Program-made: the position numbers and the translations under genes | Notes under the pieces: model-generated | Databases searched by the model: none | What the model was told of the DNA's origin: nothing | Seen by the model: the letters and a program-made list of their open reading frames with translations, nothing else | Assembly: GCA_000231825.2 (NCBI GenBank) | Contig: JH720334.1 | Span: 671,804 to 735,803 of the forward strand | Source: Tetrahymena elliotti 4EA | Lineage: Eukaryota; Ciliophora; Oligohymenophorea; Hymenostomatida; Tetrahymenidae | DNA length: 64,000 nucleotides | Reading direction: 5' to 3' | In this document: piece after piece, positions 26,085 to 39,024 of the stretch | Layout: every line of letters begins with the position of its first letter | Position numbering within the stretch: position 1 is the first letter of the stretch

Positions 26085-26732
26085 TCAAAATATTAATACT
26101 ATTAATATTAAGCACACTATGATGCCTATTATAAGATATTTCTTTTATTCTTCTGAAACTTAGAAACCTTCATTATTAGAATTTTGAGATCTGTACATAA
26201 CCTAATCTTATGATAAATTATTTTAGCCAGGATAAGAAACATTAAATTGCTAAGGAGGTTGTTAGTAAGGAGAGTTATACTATTATGGAGGTTAATAATT
26301 ATAGCTGTTCTGATATCCTTAATTTGGGTAGCCACCTTATTAAGAGTTCTGATAAGGTTAAGAGTATTAGTTTTAATAATTTGTAAATGGACTAGGTTAA
26401 CCTTAATTATTATCGACAAGAGGATTAACGATATTGTTCTTCATAGGATTAGGAAGTGGAGCATTATGTTATGGATATTATGAACTTAAAGGATTAACAT
26501 CATCTTCTAAAGGATTTCTCACATTGCTAAAATCATCATAATTGCTATTTTGATTTTTATTTACAACAGTAGTTTGATTATCGTTTTTGATTAGATTGCT
26601 TTATAAATTTTGATTATTCTTCAAAGTAGAATTCAATCCAGTAACATATTCACTCTTTACTACTCTAATCTATTCTTTTTCTTCTTCCTCGTGATCAGGA
26701 TGACCGTTTACGCTTAATAAGTTCTTATTCAT
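26085..26732 (-). CDS. Small tail-anchored P/Q/Y/N-rich membrane protein (215 aa)
   Basis: Single exon of 216 codons, ATG to TGA, minus strand. It starts MNKNLLSVNGHPDHEEEEKE. The middle is disordered and rich in P, Q, Y, N and G, with loose repeats such as YQNSQQGGYPNQGYQ and SYNYQPPQQYNSPYQQPP, resembling the prion-like or annexin-type PYG tracts of other proteins. The C-terminus is EEQKKYLIIGIIVCLILIVL-IF-TGA, a single hydrophobic helix with almost no lumenal tail, typical of tail-anchored topology. No signal peptide is visible, so the bulk of the protein should face the cytosol. No family can be named. It is transcribed towards the kinase-like gene (convergent) and lies about 1 kb from the large membrane-protein gene on the same strand. 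Confidence 0.75.
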
Positions 26733-27784
26733 TTTATTTATTTTCGAAGCTTATTTACCCTATTATATATTTTCGTGTTTAATGATGAGCTAATATTTTT
26801 TTATGATGTATTAATTTGGATTCAATTAAAAAATAAATTTTTTAAATAATGTTATAATAAATAATGAATGAATAATTCTTTTTTATATCAATAAAATCCA
26901 CAATATCTTACTTAAACAAAAATTTTGAAAAAAATTTATAGATTACAAAAAAATTCATGTAAAAACAATTACATTAGATGTCTTGTCTATAAAAAAAAAT
27001 TTATAATCTAATTATCTATCTATTTCTTTTCATTTTTCTATTCTTTTGACACTTAATAAAATACTAATATTTATTTGAAATAAATTCTATAAAGAAAATT
27101 ATATTTATGATTTAATTTATGAAAAAATAAATATATTACTAGATTTCTTTAGTAATTATTTACTCAATTTAGCAAATAATTCAAAGTAGAAGTTAAGTGT
27201 CTTTGAGATATATATATATTATAATATATTATTTATTCATTTATCTAAAGTTAATAGACCTTTTATTTTATCTGTTCAAATGAAATAACCTTTATTTATG
27301 AATCTTTATTGATTACTTAGCTAAATTTTAGAGTATCCATATCATGATTCAAATATATTAAAACATTATATGAATGATTGATTTTTTATTATTTTAGATT
27401 TCATATTAAAAAATTTGTATTATTATATTTTGATTTAACTTTTTAGATTATTTGGAAGTTTAATTTTGTTAAAAAGAAATAATTTTAAAAACTATGGAAA
27501 ATAAGTTGGAAAGTTAAAGAAAAATGAATTTAACTTTTTAATCTGTTTTAAGTTTTATTAATTTAACAGTACTTTTTTTTAAAGGCTAAAAAACTTGAAA
27601 CTGCAGAATTTTTATAGTAGAAATAATAAAAAATTAATTTTTTGAAATGTGTTAAAGTAAAAATAAAGTAAGTAAAATAATTATTGAACTACAATTTTAG
27701 AAGAATTAATTAACACTAGATATAATTAGTATTTATCTTTATTTCAATTATTTTATATTTGGAAAATCTTTCTTTGGTTATTTT
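26733..27784. other. Intergenic region between two minus-strand genes
   Basis: 1.05 kb of A/T-rich DNA downstream of the large membrane-protein gene and upstream of the small tail-anchored gene. A short alternating TA tract occurs near 27210-27230. Nothing else is visible. Confidence 0.55.
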
Positions 27785-30700
27785 TCAAAGTTTTATAGTT
27801 GGCTTTTTCTGAAGTCCTGTCTCTTCTTTTTTCTTTTAAGCTTCCAAGTCTTGTTCATCATCGTCTTCACCTGGTATTTTTTATTTACTTTTTATACCAT
27901 CCTCTTCATCTTCTTTATCCATTTCTGCTATTAATTTTTGACGTCTTTCAAGTTCTTTTAACTTTTTATTTCTATCTTCCAATCTTTTCTTCCTATTTTC
28001 TTAGAGCTCTTTAGTAATTTTAAGTAGTTCCGGGTCATAAGTTTTAATTTACTATTTTAGTAATATATTTTCTTAGTTAAAATTTATTATAAATAAATCA
28101 TTACTTGATCCCATTCTTCATATAATACTTTATCAACATCCATAATAGGCTCTGGATCTTATGGTTCTACAGGTATTTCTGCTTAAGATTCTTCAACTTA
28201 TACTTCTAAATTAACATCTTTCTTTTCGTTAGCTAGTCTCTTTTCTCTTTCAGCTACATCTCTATCATGAATGATCTTCCAGTTAAACAAAGATAAAAGA
28301 CATATTAAGACAGATCCAACTATAAGAACTATCCAAGCAATAGTTGTATTATCTGTGGCTGCTGCTATCAATGCACTTAAATGGAACTAATTAGTAAAAT
28401 TTAAATTAAAAAATTATTTTTAATTGCTATTATTACCCAACCGCATAAGAAGTATCCTCCCATATCTAAAGGATTGACTTTTTTAAGGAGACAAGGTTTC
28501 ATTTTATTTGTTAAAAATGCAAATAATAGAAGTAAGATCGTTGAAAAGGCAAAATAGTAAATTTAGACATCTGGATGTGCTAAGAAAGCTGTTCCACCAG
28601 CAAGTAAGAATTTAACTTAAGATGAAATAACTAAATATGTAGGATCATATCTCAAATCTAAAGATCTGTTCTAGTACTAAACATTCGGCCATAAGAAAGT
28701 AATCATAGGATAGAATATAAACATTCCTAAAATACCTAATGCTATCAGTGTTATATGGTTTTATTCCAAACAAACAAAATCTGGTTATTGATATAAATAT
28801 TTAGGAACCTGTAAATTTAGTTAAAAAAATAAAATGTCAAATTTTGAAAAAATTGTCATATATTACGACTCCATAATCACAAGACATAGCATCTAAGAAA
28901 ATTTTGAAAATCCAGAATGTCATAGCTATACCAACTATTCCTAAGAATTAAATTTACCAGAAATCAGCACTGCAATATAATTTTTTGTTCTTTTATTCAC
29001 ACTAAATTAATTTATTTTAATAAGTTGAATGAAATATTTGAAAATAAAACAAAATATTTACAGATCCAAATCTTAATGTTCTAATTCTCTGAACAGATTT
29101 ATACAAGAATAAGAAGAAAAAGCAAGAAAATGCGAAACCAAAACCAAACTTAATTGAGAAATTCTAAATTTTATTAAAAATATTTCATGTTATCAATTTA
29201 ATTTTTAAGATTTTTATTAATAAATTTAAGTATTTTTGTCAATAATTTTAAATCAATAATAGATAATGATTATTATCTTTGATTAATTAAGAATATTTTG
29301 AATTCAATTTTTTCTTAAAAAATAACATATTAATTTAAAATTAAATGATGGAAAGGTATTGAAAAATTTATAACAAAAGTTAAAGAAATTACTGTATCTG
29401 GAATTTCATTGTCCATGAAGTTGAGAACTTAGTAAATTATTTTGCTGAAACCCCATTCAGTTACTGAAGGTCTGAAAGCAATAAATGCCATACCAATATA
29501 CTCAAGAATCTTGAAGAAAATAGTGAAGCCGTTAGTAAAATTGTTTCTCAATTCAATCAAACCTATTTCTTTGTCTTTTAGTCTGGCAAATTACTTTTCT
29601 TAATGTTAAATTTCGTCTACCATAATGTCTACAATTTCAGGCCACTCAGGAGACTCTTCATGAATATAACCTTATCCTCCTTTCTTCCTTTTAGCACCAT
29701 ATTACTGAGGAGCTAAAAGATTTTAATTAATCATATTTACTTCTAAATCTATTTCATCTTTACCATTACTCTTTATTTCTTTATCCAAGAGGCACAAGCT
29801 TTTACAGAAATAGCTAGTATTTTCCAAAAGAGATTTCATATATTTGTTAAATCTTTCTATGCATCTTTAACACTTAGATTTTCTGTTTTTCAATCTTGAA
29901 TCTATATCAGGTAAAATAACATCATCAGCTTCGTCTTTAGGCATTAATCCTAACTCCTTTTTCAATCTGTAGTAAAAGCCTTCATCTTCTTCTATAAGTT
30001 CTTTATATAAGTCATCTAATCCATACAGTTTAAGTAAGAATAAGACATAGTCCCATTCATGTCTATATAAACCACGAATTGGTGGTAGGTTCCAAAGTAA
30101 ATAAGGATAAAGCCAATTCTTACATAATTTACCAAGCGCTTCATCTACATCTAATTCAAAGGGGTATTTTCTCTTTGCTACTTCTTTTAATATTTTAGGG
30201 AATTCATAATAAGTAATAGGCTTTTTATTAGGCTTTCCATCTACTGAAGTAAATTTGTTAAAAATAATATCAATCTCATGATCTTAAATTTCGTCACATG
30301 GAATAACACCACCTTTAATAAGTAATTCTTTAAACATAACATAATCTTTCCACTTCAAACCATCAAATTTAGTTTATGAACCTTGAGCAAACACATAAAA
30401 TACATTTCTTAAGAAAGAGTCTGTCCAAGGTTTGCTTATTTCTAACTATTGACCGAGATCATATCTTCTAAGAGGTTCAATAATTTTTTCATGAATTGGT
30501 CTGAATTTCTTTTCTACGATGTATTTTTTAAGCCATGGATCCTATATAAATAGAAAAGAGTAAAAAATGGTCAGATATCAAATAAACTATAAATGAATTG
30601 AATGCTAAAAATTACCTCTTCAATGATTAATTCTTCCTCCTCTTCTTATTCTTATTATTTTTTAAGAGCTTCGTCCATGATATTTTGTAAATCTTTGTTA

Positions 30701-33700
30701 GTATCAGAATCATCTCCATTTCCACCATTTTTATTTCTTTCATCAGCAATTTAAGCCATAAGACGGGCATAGTAGTCTTTATAGCAGCAACAAAAGATAT
30801 AGAAGAACCAACTTACCAATTTATCCCAGCATTTGTTAGGGGCAGTCTTTTCTTTATTATTTAATTTCTCATAAGCATAAGCATCTATAATAATTTTTGA
30901 GTAACGAGGATCAGGATCTTTATCTGATACCTCTGCATAATAAACAGGTTTTTACAAATTAATTAAAGCCTCTTTAATTCCATCTGCTCCTTTACTAATA
31001 TAACCCTTTCAGATGTAAAAATGTTAAGGTATTATTGATATTTGGAATAAATTTTACCTAATACATCAAATTAATGACATGATAATCTGACTTAACATGA
31101 ACTTTAGCAAGCTTTTTAATAAGCTTAGAAGCAATAAAGAGGAATTTCTTTTCAAAATCTCTTTTTTTAAAGTATAAATGAATAAATATAGCAAACAAAG
31201 CTACACCGAGGAATAATAAAATAATAAGGAACCCAAGCAAAAGTCTCTCATAGTTCACATTAGATTCATCATCTTCTGATAGATACAAAACACTATATTT
31301 TTAAAAAATTTTAATTTTGAAAGAACTTTATATTGGAATAAGTTAGTTAATAATGAATTACCTTGATGGTAAAATACCTGCTAAGGGCAGATAAAGGAAG
31401 ATCCAACAAAAAACGACTAGAGCTGGTACAGCAGTACGTGCATGTCCTTCAAAGTTTTACTTGAGCTTATAGAAAAGAAGGAAGACTATTGCTACAATAG
31501 GGAAACCAATAATCATAGTTATGAGATTAGCCTTTACTTCATCATTATTTCTGAAAACAGCAATAAGTATACCTAATATTATGGGAGCATAAACAAAACT
31601 AAACATAAGGACTGTTCTCTTTGCCTTATGCTATCTATCAAGTGTAATTTATCTTTCACCTTTACTCTCAACGAGCTAAGTAATTTGTTCTGAGAAAGAT
31701 ACTGCAACTTTTTATTTTTCTGGAATAATTTTTAGCAGTAATACAATTAGAGATATCAAGAATAGGAGAAGGATGACAGGTTACATACCAAAAATAGCAC
31801 CTGATTGTTGGAGAGAAATCCATTTTGGTTAGTTAAAATACATAAATGCTAATACAGTCAATGTAAAAATGTAACCAAAAGCATTTCCCCATAAACCAAA
31901 ATCGTATAAGTCATACTTGAAGATGTTCAAAATTTCAAATTTTTATCCTTCATCAAATTCTTCCTTTTCTATTTCTTCTATTTCTTAACGACGTCCTTCT
32001 TGTTTCAATTTATTTTTAAGAGCTCTTCTACGGAATCTCTTTCTAATCTCAAGGAAAATATCAATAAAAACTATAGTGAGTAAAAGTATAATTCCAACAA
32101 TAATTAAGGCTAGTTCTATACCATAAGCAACATCATCATATGCCCCATAGTAATCTACTGAGCGCTAAGGTAAGATATAGAGCAATGGAATTACAAAGAA
32201 TAAGCAAGCATATCCATTTAGCAACATAGAAAATTAAATACTTTTTATTTTGATAAAGATCAAGCTAACCCAGTATAATCCTAAAATGCAAGGACCTATT
32301 GAGAAAAATGTTTTCAAAGGTCTTAAGTGGTAGAACACATCTGTAACAAGAGAGAATGGCATGAAAAATAGAACTGGAACTAATCCACCAACTATAGGGA
32401 AAATAATTAGCTTGAGTTTGTCACTTGCTTGAGAAAAAATGAGTGATGTTCCAAGTAAACAAATAATTGGAACAATAAAGATGTAAAATACACTAAGATA
32501 AAATCCTCTTGAATTTAAAAATATATCATTATCTTATCCAATTTATAAATCATGTGACATATTAAGCAAAGAATTTACAGTCAAAACAATCAAGCTACCT
32601 CCAAAAACACATGAACAAAAAATAACAGAGTAGTTTTACATGATTACTTTCATTCTAGGATCAGGCTTATCTCTACGTAATTCTATTTTAAGAAGCAATT
32701 TACGTTTTTCAATTTCTCTGAGCTCATTATCTTTTTCTTCTTCTTCTATTCTAAGTCTTTCTTGTTCTTCTGCTTCAAGTCTTTCTTATTCTAGCCTGGC
32801 TTTTTCTTCTTCTGATATCTCTTGTGGAGTTTCCTCTGGTTCCTTCTTTTCTGAAACACCAATAGTTTCACCTTTTTAAAAATAATTTTTTTATTACTAT
32901 GCAAACAATTTTTCAGTATTTATTTTAAAAAACTACTGCAAAAAATTTCAAAACTTTTGTTTTTAAAAACATTATTTTTAATTCAATTAAAGAAAAGCTC
33001 CTAGTAATTTTTGGTTTTTTGAAATAAATTTCATTCGCTTTAATATAATAGCCTAAAAAGAAGAGTAAAATAAAAAACTGAAAAATTTAGTAATAATATT
33101 AAATTTTTCAAAGAAATTAAATCAATTTTTATTTGTCAAAAGTCAAAAATTAATAAACCCAAATTGAAATATTTTAAAAATAAAATTTTTATTTTATTTT
33201 TTATTAATTTGATTTATTGGGAGCTTTTGATAAACTTTTATATCTTTTTAGTAGTAAAATTTTGGTTTTTGAATTTGTCTTCATTTTTTTGNNNNNNNNN
33301 NNNNNNNNNNNNNNNNNNNNNNNNNNNNNNNNNNNNNNNNNNNNNNNNNNNNNNNNNNNNNNNNNNNNNNNNNNNNNNNNNNNNNNNNNNNTAGTCAAAC
33401 AAAATATTGAATTTGAAAAGATCAGAATTGTTAAAATAGAAGATTTTGCAGTGTATATTAAAGAAATTTAATCAATTTTAAACTCTATCTTAGATAAGTA
33501 GATTTGATTTAATGGAAGTATTATTAAATTAATACAAAATAAAAAATAATTACCATGCTAAGTAATTCCAAAAGCACCACCTTCAACATCTTGAACTTCT
33601 TCAAGAAATTCTTAATCATCATGCTCTTGATTTTGTTCATTTGAAGATTTTTTCTTTAAAAATGATTCATGCTATTCATCACCCTAATCTGGAATAACAA

Positions 33701-36234
33701 CTTTAACGGATTCATACTTTTTCTTCTACTGTTTATTTTTTTCTAACTTCTCTAATTCATTTTCATCTGCAGCTAATTAGCGATCTGGTACTTTTTAAAG
33801 AATAGGATCAAAGAATTTAAAATGCATGTAAATCCAACTTAATGCCAAAATCAAAACATAAGGTCCAGCAAGAACTCTGATGTAATTGTCTCCCCTATAA
33901 ATAATTAAAAGAAATTAAAATGAAATAGAATATTTATTATATAATACCAATGGAAATTTAAGTTCCAAGTAGTTGAAACTGTATAAATAGTATAACCAAC
34001 AACTAAAGCAGCAGTGACAATACACCAGAATAGCATGAAGAAATTCCTTGCAGTGATATTGAAATTTTCCCTTTTTTCAAATAGCAAAAATAAGGAAATG
34101 AATAGTAAAATAAAGTTAGTTACTTAAGATCCTTGACTACGAAATAAGTTGCCATCCAAAAGAAATACAAACCGAAGACGTATGCACATTAAATGTAGCC
34201 AGGTGATGGGATATGTAATCTATTTTGAAGCTTTAAAGTATCCTAATTTATGGTTTTAAAGATTATTTTTATTAATTAAGTAAAATGATAATTACATAGA
34301 CATAGTACATAAAGATAATCAAAGTTGGAACAGCTTAGAAAAAGAATAGCAAAAGGTAGGCTGTCCAATTTCTTATTGAGAGAAAAATTATTCCATAAGC
34401 TATGAAGATAAATGATCCAACAATAATATTATCAGAAATATATTGTTTTAATTCATCAAATTAGCTAGATTCTGTTATGTCTCTAGATTTAAATGTGATG
34501 CCCATATAAACTAACCAGCATATAAAAACAGCTCCAAACAACCAAAAAACTTCAGAGGTAACTCTACTTCTGAATATCTTACTAACACAGTTTTCAAATT
34601 TTTTAGAGAGTATTCTAATACTTTAGCAAAGCATGACACACAGTTTAGCTTATGCTTCGCAAATAATTCCTATAATTTCTATTGTTGACTTAGAAGGAAC
34701 TCTCATTTTTTCTTTATCATATATGCTCTCACGTCTTTTAACTTCATTGTTTACTTAGAGAGTGTAGGTATCTAATAATAATAAATTGTTTATAAATCAT
34801 AAATTTACTTCAAAATGTTTTAGCATTTTTATTTGAAAACTATAATAAAAAATACCTTTCTTTTAGCTTGTGTTATCTATATCATCAAGTAGGTGAATAT
34901 TTTGGCCTTTATTATGTCCGATACCTGACCCATTATCAATGGTTTCATATAAATCTTTAGAATTAAAAAGTAAATTCTAACTGGTCATATTGTCAGTATT
35001 CATTTTAGTTTTGGGGTCGTTTTAATTTATATTTATTGTTTAAGTATTGTTATTATTCGCTCCCTAGTTGTTATTAGCATTAGCTTGAACCAGTCCTGAA
35101 GGATTGTTTTACTTCTATCCTCTTGACTGCTTTTTCTAAAAAATATTTCCACCTTATTACCTTTTGTTATTGTTAACAGGCTATACTACTTTTGCTTAGT
35201 TATTTGATATCATTTCTTCAAGTTTGTTGGTATCTAATTATCCACTGCTCTCAACTTGACCTCTTTCACTGGAGACAGGAGCTAGTTAAGCTTTAGAATT
35301 TTTATTATTAACTGCTTGTATTCTTGTATTGGTTGGAATTAGATTGTTCTGTGTGGCTAAATTATTATTTTAAGTCACCATTGTATTGTTCTAGGTTTGC
35401 ATGTAATTATTTTAGGTATTATTTATGGTTTTGTAACTACCACCACCTATCAAGTTTATGGAATTTTATCTTTATTTTAAAATTGAATTAATTAGCAAGT
35501 AGTAATGGCTTAGAAAATTAAGAAATTTTGTTAAGTATTGTAAAAAAATTATATTTTATGAATATTTTTGTTAAAGAAATTATTGTTTTCAGTGAGAGAT
35601 ATGTATCATTTATCTTATGATAATTAAGCTCACTGGATTAATTTTTTAAAAATAAATAATTTCTTGCTATTCACTGATTCATTTATTTCGATACTAATTA
35701 ATTTAGCAAGTAAGTGAATCTTTTAAATATCTTATTTCATTTTTAATCCAACAAACGAGGAGATGAAGGAGAGATAAGTTAAATTTCTCCTCAAATGGAG
35801 TGAAAAGATTTTATTTTTTTAAAAATTATTTGCAAAAAAATAAATTTAAAATAAATAAAAAAACATAATTTTAATAATTACTAGTTATTATTAGTGCCCA
35901 TAATGTTTGTTTAGGTATTGAGATTATTTTAAGAAATATTCAAATTATTCTAATTGGTCTCATCTAAAGGTAAAACCATATTTGATTTCTATGAATATCC
36001 TGAATGATCATTATCCTTTTACTAAAACTAATTCAAAAACTAATCATTTAACTAAATATCATCGAAAGCACTTGACCTACCTTAGTTTTAATTAGCTTGA
36101 TTTTAATTAAGCTAATTACTGCTCGGATTGTTTCCCTTGTAAAAACTATTTGCAGTATTATTAGTGTTCAAGATATTTTAGGCATTTGCAATTCTCTGCT
36201 TCTTGCGATCATCGTTGTTCTTACCAAGATTCAT
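27785..36234 (-). CDS. Giant multi-pass membrane protein with p25-alpha-like segment
   Basis: A multi-exon minus-strand gene ending ...LQKKPTIKL-TGA at 27785. From the N-terminus it has a Q/N-rich disordered region (about 34960-35450). About six hydrophobic helices follow (for example VFWLFGAVFICWLVYMGITF and NFFMLFWCIVTAALVVGYTI). Then come a charged linker, about twelve more helices, a cytosolic block, further helices and a charged coiled tail. The cytosolic block contains EIDIIFNKFTSV and KPITYYEFPKILKEVAKRKY, which resemble the p25-alpha/TPPP pattern (IVFSKV...I.YEEF..AL.ELA). The 100-N gap sits inside intron 32872-33553: joining FGITQH to GETIGVSEKK there keeps the frame, so the gene is probably intact. 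The first exon is inferred. A Q/N-rich open segment, MNLGKNNDDRKKQRIANAQN at 36234-35880, can be spliced over about 430 bp to the continuous frame near 35448. It may instead be a separate small gene. Function unknown. Confidence 0.72.
33292..33391. other. Assembly gap of exactly 100 N
   Basis: One hundred consecutive N characters, the usual placeholder for a scaffold gap of unknown length. The flanking bases are A/T-rich noncoding text that falls inside the predicted intron 32872-33553 of the large membrane-protein gene. ORFs running into or through the N tract are artefacts. Confidence 0.99.
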
Positions 36235-38310
36235 ATTGCTTAACTTAATTTTAGCTTATTTCTTTTTTTTTATGTTAAAAGATAATTTAATGATTGAAAT
36301 TGAGTGGGTAACAAATAAAACTGTAGATGGAAAAATGCTAAAATAAGTTATTTATTTACTTAGTTGTTTCACAAATTTAATAAAGTATAGTTTATTTCAA
36401 TTTGCTTGAAGTAAATATGTTCTTTCTTTTCCTCTACTAGGTAAAGCAATGAGGAAATGTTCTATTAAAAAGATTTTTGCTGAGTAGATTTATCTAATTA
36501 GCTATCTAAAAACTTAATATTGAAGTTGAGTCCTACTGCTTTATTATATTGAATTATTAGTTAGATTGTTAGTTATTAATTATTTATTTTGTTTATAATA
36601 TTAATCAATATTAAATTACCATTTATCAAATAAATTATTATTCACAAATAATATATAATTCAATCATTTATCATATACAAGCTCTATAGATACATATTCT
36701 TAGTCATTTTTTTATTCCTTTGTTCGAATAGACTTTCTCTTAGAAATAGCAACCAAACATTTTTTAAAAAGCAATCTGTCTTACTAATTTCTAAAGTTTT
36801 TTTAATCATTTTTCAACCAAAAACATATAAAAAATCAAATCATTCACTCATTTGTCTTTTTAAAATAAAACTTGCAATTAGTCATAACTTATTATAAAAT
36901 CTTAAAATATTTGGTTGCTAACTTAAAGTCCAGTGAATATAAAAATTAACATTTAATTCTTAGCCTCAAAAAATTTTCAATATTAGTTTTTTTTATAAAA
37001 TTCGTACCAAAGCTATCATAAAAGGAGTGGAATCAATTATTACTATTTGAAATTTATTTTTAATGAAACTTAAAATTATTTAATAATAAAAAAATTATTT
37101 TTTCATCAAAGCAACAAATAATAAGAAGAATAAAAAATTGCTTACCAAAAAATAAAATTAAATAAATCTATTTCTAAATATTATCTCATAAAGTCAAAAG
37201 AAAGTATTCTTTTTTTAAAATATTTTAAATTAATTTTTCCTTAAATTTACTCAATTTAAAGTGAGTAAATTTAATCTTGTTGATAAAATAAATGTACCTG
37301 ATAAAGTTTTTTCTTTTTATTTAAATAATATCAAAAAAAATTAACAAGAATTTATTTAACTATCCTTGATCATTACCTCTTTGAGTTTTTTTCTTTTTAT
37401 TTTACTAATATCAAAAATAATTTGCTAAAAATTATTTTTAATTTAAAAATATTTATTAAATAAATTAACAAGAATGGTCTGATTGTTAAAAAATTTTTCA
37501 AAATATGTTAAAGTATATGTATTTAACATAGATTTAAAAAAGCAATTAAAAAATACTTATTGACCTTTTATTAATTAAGATAAATTATTAATAATTATGT
37601 CTTAAATTTCAATGAATTTTTTCATTTACTTAATTAATAATATTGAAGTTTTTAGGAATGATGATGATAATGAAACTTAAAAATTTTGTTCATTTTCAAC
37701 TTTAAACATAAAATTGTTTTATGATTTTTAGTAATGTTTTTAGATTTTATGTTTTGGAACTATTTTATTATTTTTTGTATTTACGTAGAACAAGTATAAA
37801 ATGAAAAGTTATGGATGCTTTAAAAATGGAAAAAATATTGAATTACTAATTATAAAATGCTTTATTTATTATTAAAAAATTTAAGCAGGCTGATAATTAT
37901 ACTTCTTTTGCTCTTTTGCAAATAAATACACAAGATAATGCTACTAATTCCAAAACAATTAATTTGCTACATATTCCATCTTGAAGTAGGAGTTGGAGGA
38001 TGAATAATTACAAATTAAAAAGAAAAATTAACAAAGTATAAAAATTTATTCTCTTATATAATTCTCATTAGAAAATATCGCTGTATATTTTTCATATTTA
38101 GTTTGTTTATATTTTGCTTTTATTGAATTTAAAATAGAAATAATGAACATATTTTATTATTGAAATTATTTGGATGCAAACTCCTATGTCTAACTAATGA
38201 TGAAATGTTATTTTTTAGTTTTTTAAAGATGTAATAAATAAAATAAATGTATGCTTTTATCAGCTAAATAATACTATTCTAAAAATTATCATTAACTTCA
38301 AATTTGGTGA
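36235..38310. other. Intergenic region with a hairpin and a short direct repeat
   Basis: About 2.1 kb of A/T-rich DNA upstream of the large membrane-protein gene. It holds a perfect 13-bp inverted repeat at 37241-37274 and a direct repeat of about 35 bp (TTTTTTCTTTTTATTT followed by AATATCAAAAA) near 37307 and 37386. No coding frame is supported. Confidence 0.6.
37241..37274. repeat. 13-bp perfect inverted repeat
   Basis: TTAAATTTACTCA is followed after eight bases by TGAGTAAATTTAA, its exact reverse complement. It lies in noncoding DNA about 1 kb upstream of the proposed start of the large membrane-protein gene. It could form a hairpin or be a symmetric binding site, or may be chance in A/T-rich DNA. 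Confidence 0.8.
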
Positions 38311-38598
38311 AGTTAATTTAGAAACCTTTTTATAAATGTTGGTCATAATGATTATCAACTCATTTTATTGTTTTACTTTTTTAATCTTAAAAACAAAACT
38401 TTAAGAATTGCTCAAAAATCTGATTTTTTTTTAGTATTGAAATCGGATAAAAATATAAAATTAAGACTATCAAATTTATTATTATAAAACAAAAGAACCC
38501 ATAATTTATTACTAACAAACAAAGTTTAAATATTGGAAGGCCTTGGCCGTAATGAAAAACTTTATCATCAGTAGGTAATCCTTACCTATATATTTCAA

Positions 38599-39024
38599 AT
38601 GATGAAGGAGATGGCCATATCCCTCGGGATTGAAAATCATGAAAAACTGGCTAACATGCTGATCAAAGAAATATAAATTTAAGGATATACCGCAAAATAA
38701 AATTACAGGGCTAGCTTCTCTATTATAAATTTCTCGAAAGGGAATATATAGAGTGCAGCTAAGCTTAATTATATATATTTATACATATTATTATATTATA
38801 AATTGTATAAAAATTCCCTGTCACTCAAAGTCGAATTGATAGGATTTAGAATTTATTTTATACAATAGGCATTTAAGTTACCAATAGCACTGCACATAAA
38901 CATGGTGATTGAGGTTTTCTCAACAGCATATTTATTTTGGTAATCAGAATCAATTATAATCTTAAACAAACTAAAAACCTCTTTTTTTCTTAATCAACTT
39001 CCAAACACAAAATATATATCATGA
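38599..39024 (+). CDS. Orphan ORF in a locally GC-raised island (141 aa, uncertain)
   Basis: From an ATG at 38599 the ciliate code gives 142 codons to a TGA at 39022. The frame has no TGA back to 38311, so 238 codons are open in all. Upstream in-frame text reads ILEGLGRNEKLYHQQVILTY. From the ATG it reads MMKEMAISLGIENHEKLANM, then LIKEIQIQGYTAKQNYRASF, with a hydrophobic middle (IYLYILLYY) and TAYLFWQSES near the end. The stretch 38530-38750 is clearly richer in G and C than the spacers, with codons such as GGC, GCC, CTG and CGG, which is why I list it. I recognise no family. It could be an exon of an unannotated gene, a decayed mobile-element fragment, or a chance open frame, since only TGA stops translation here. 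Confidence 0.35.

Noticed and set aside
33164..33471. Three apparent ORFs crossing the N tract
   Set aside because: They consist mostly of undefined residues from the gap, and the flanks are intronic A/T-rich text of the large membrane-protein gene.
38520..38960. Possible spliceosomal, SRP, telomerase RNA or group I intron in the GC-raised island
   Set aside because: None of the conserved cores of U1, U2, U4-U6, SRP, telomerase RNA (template) or group I introns could be found. The region is kept only as an uncertain ORF.
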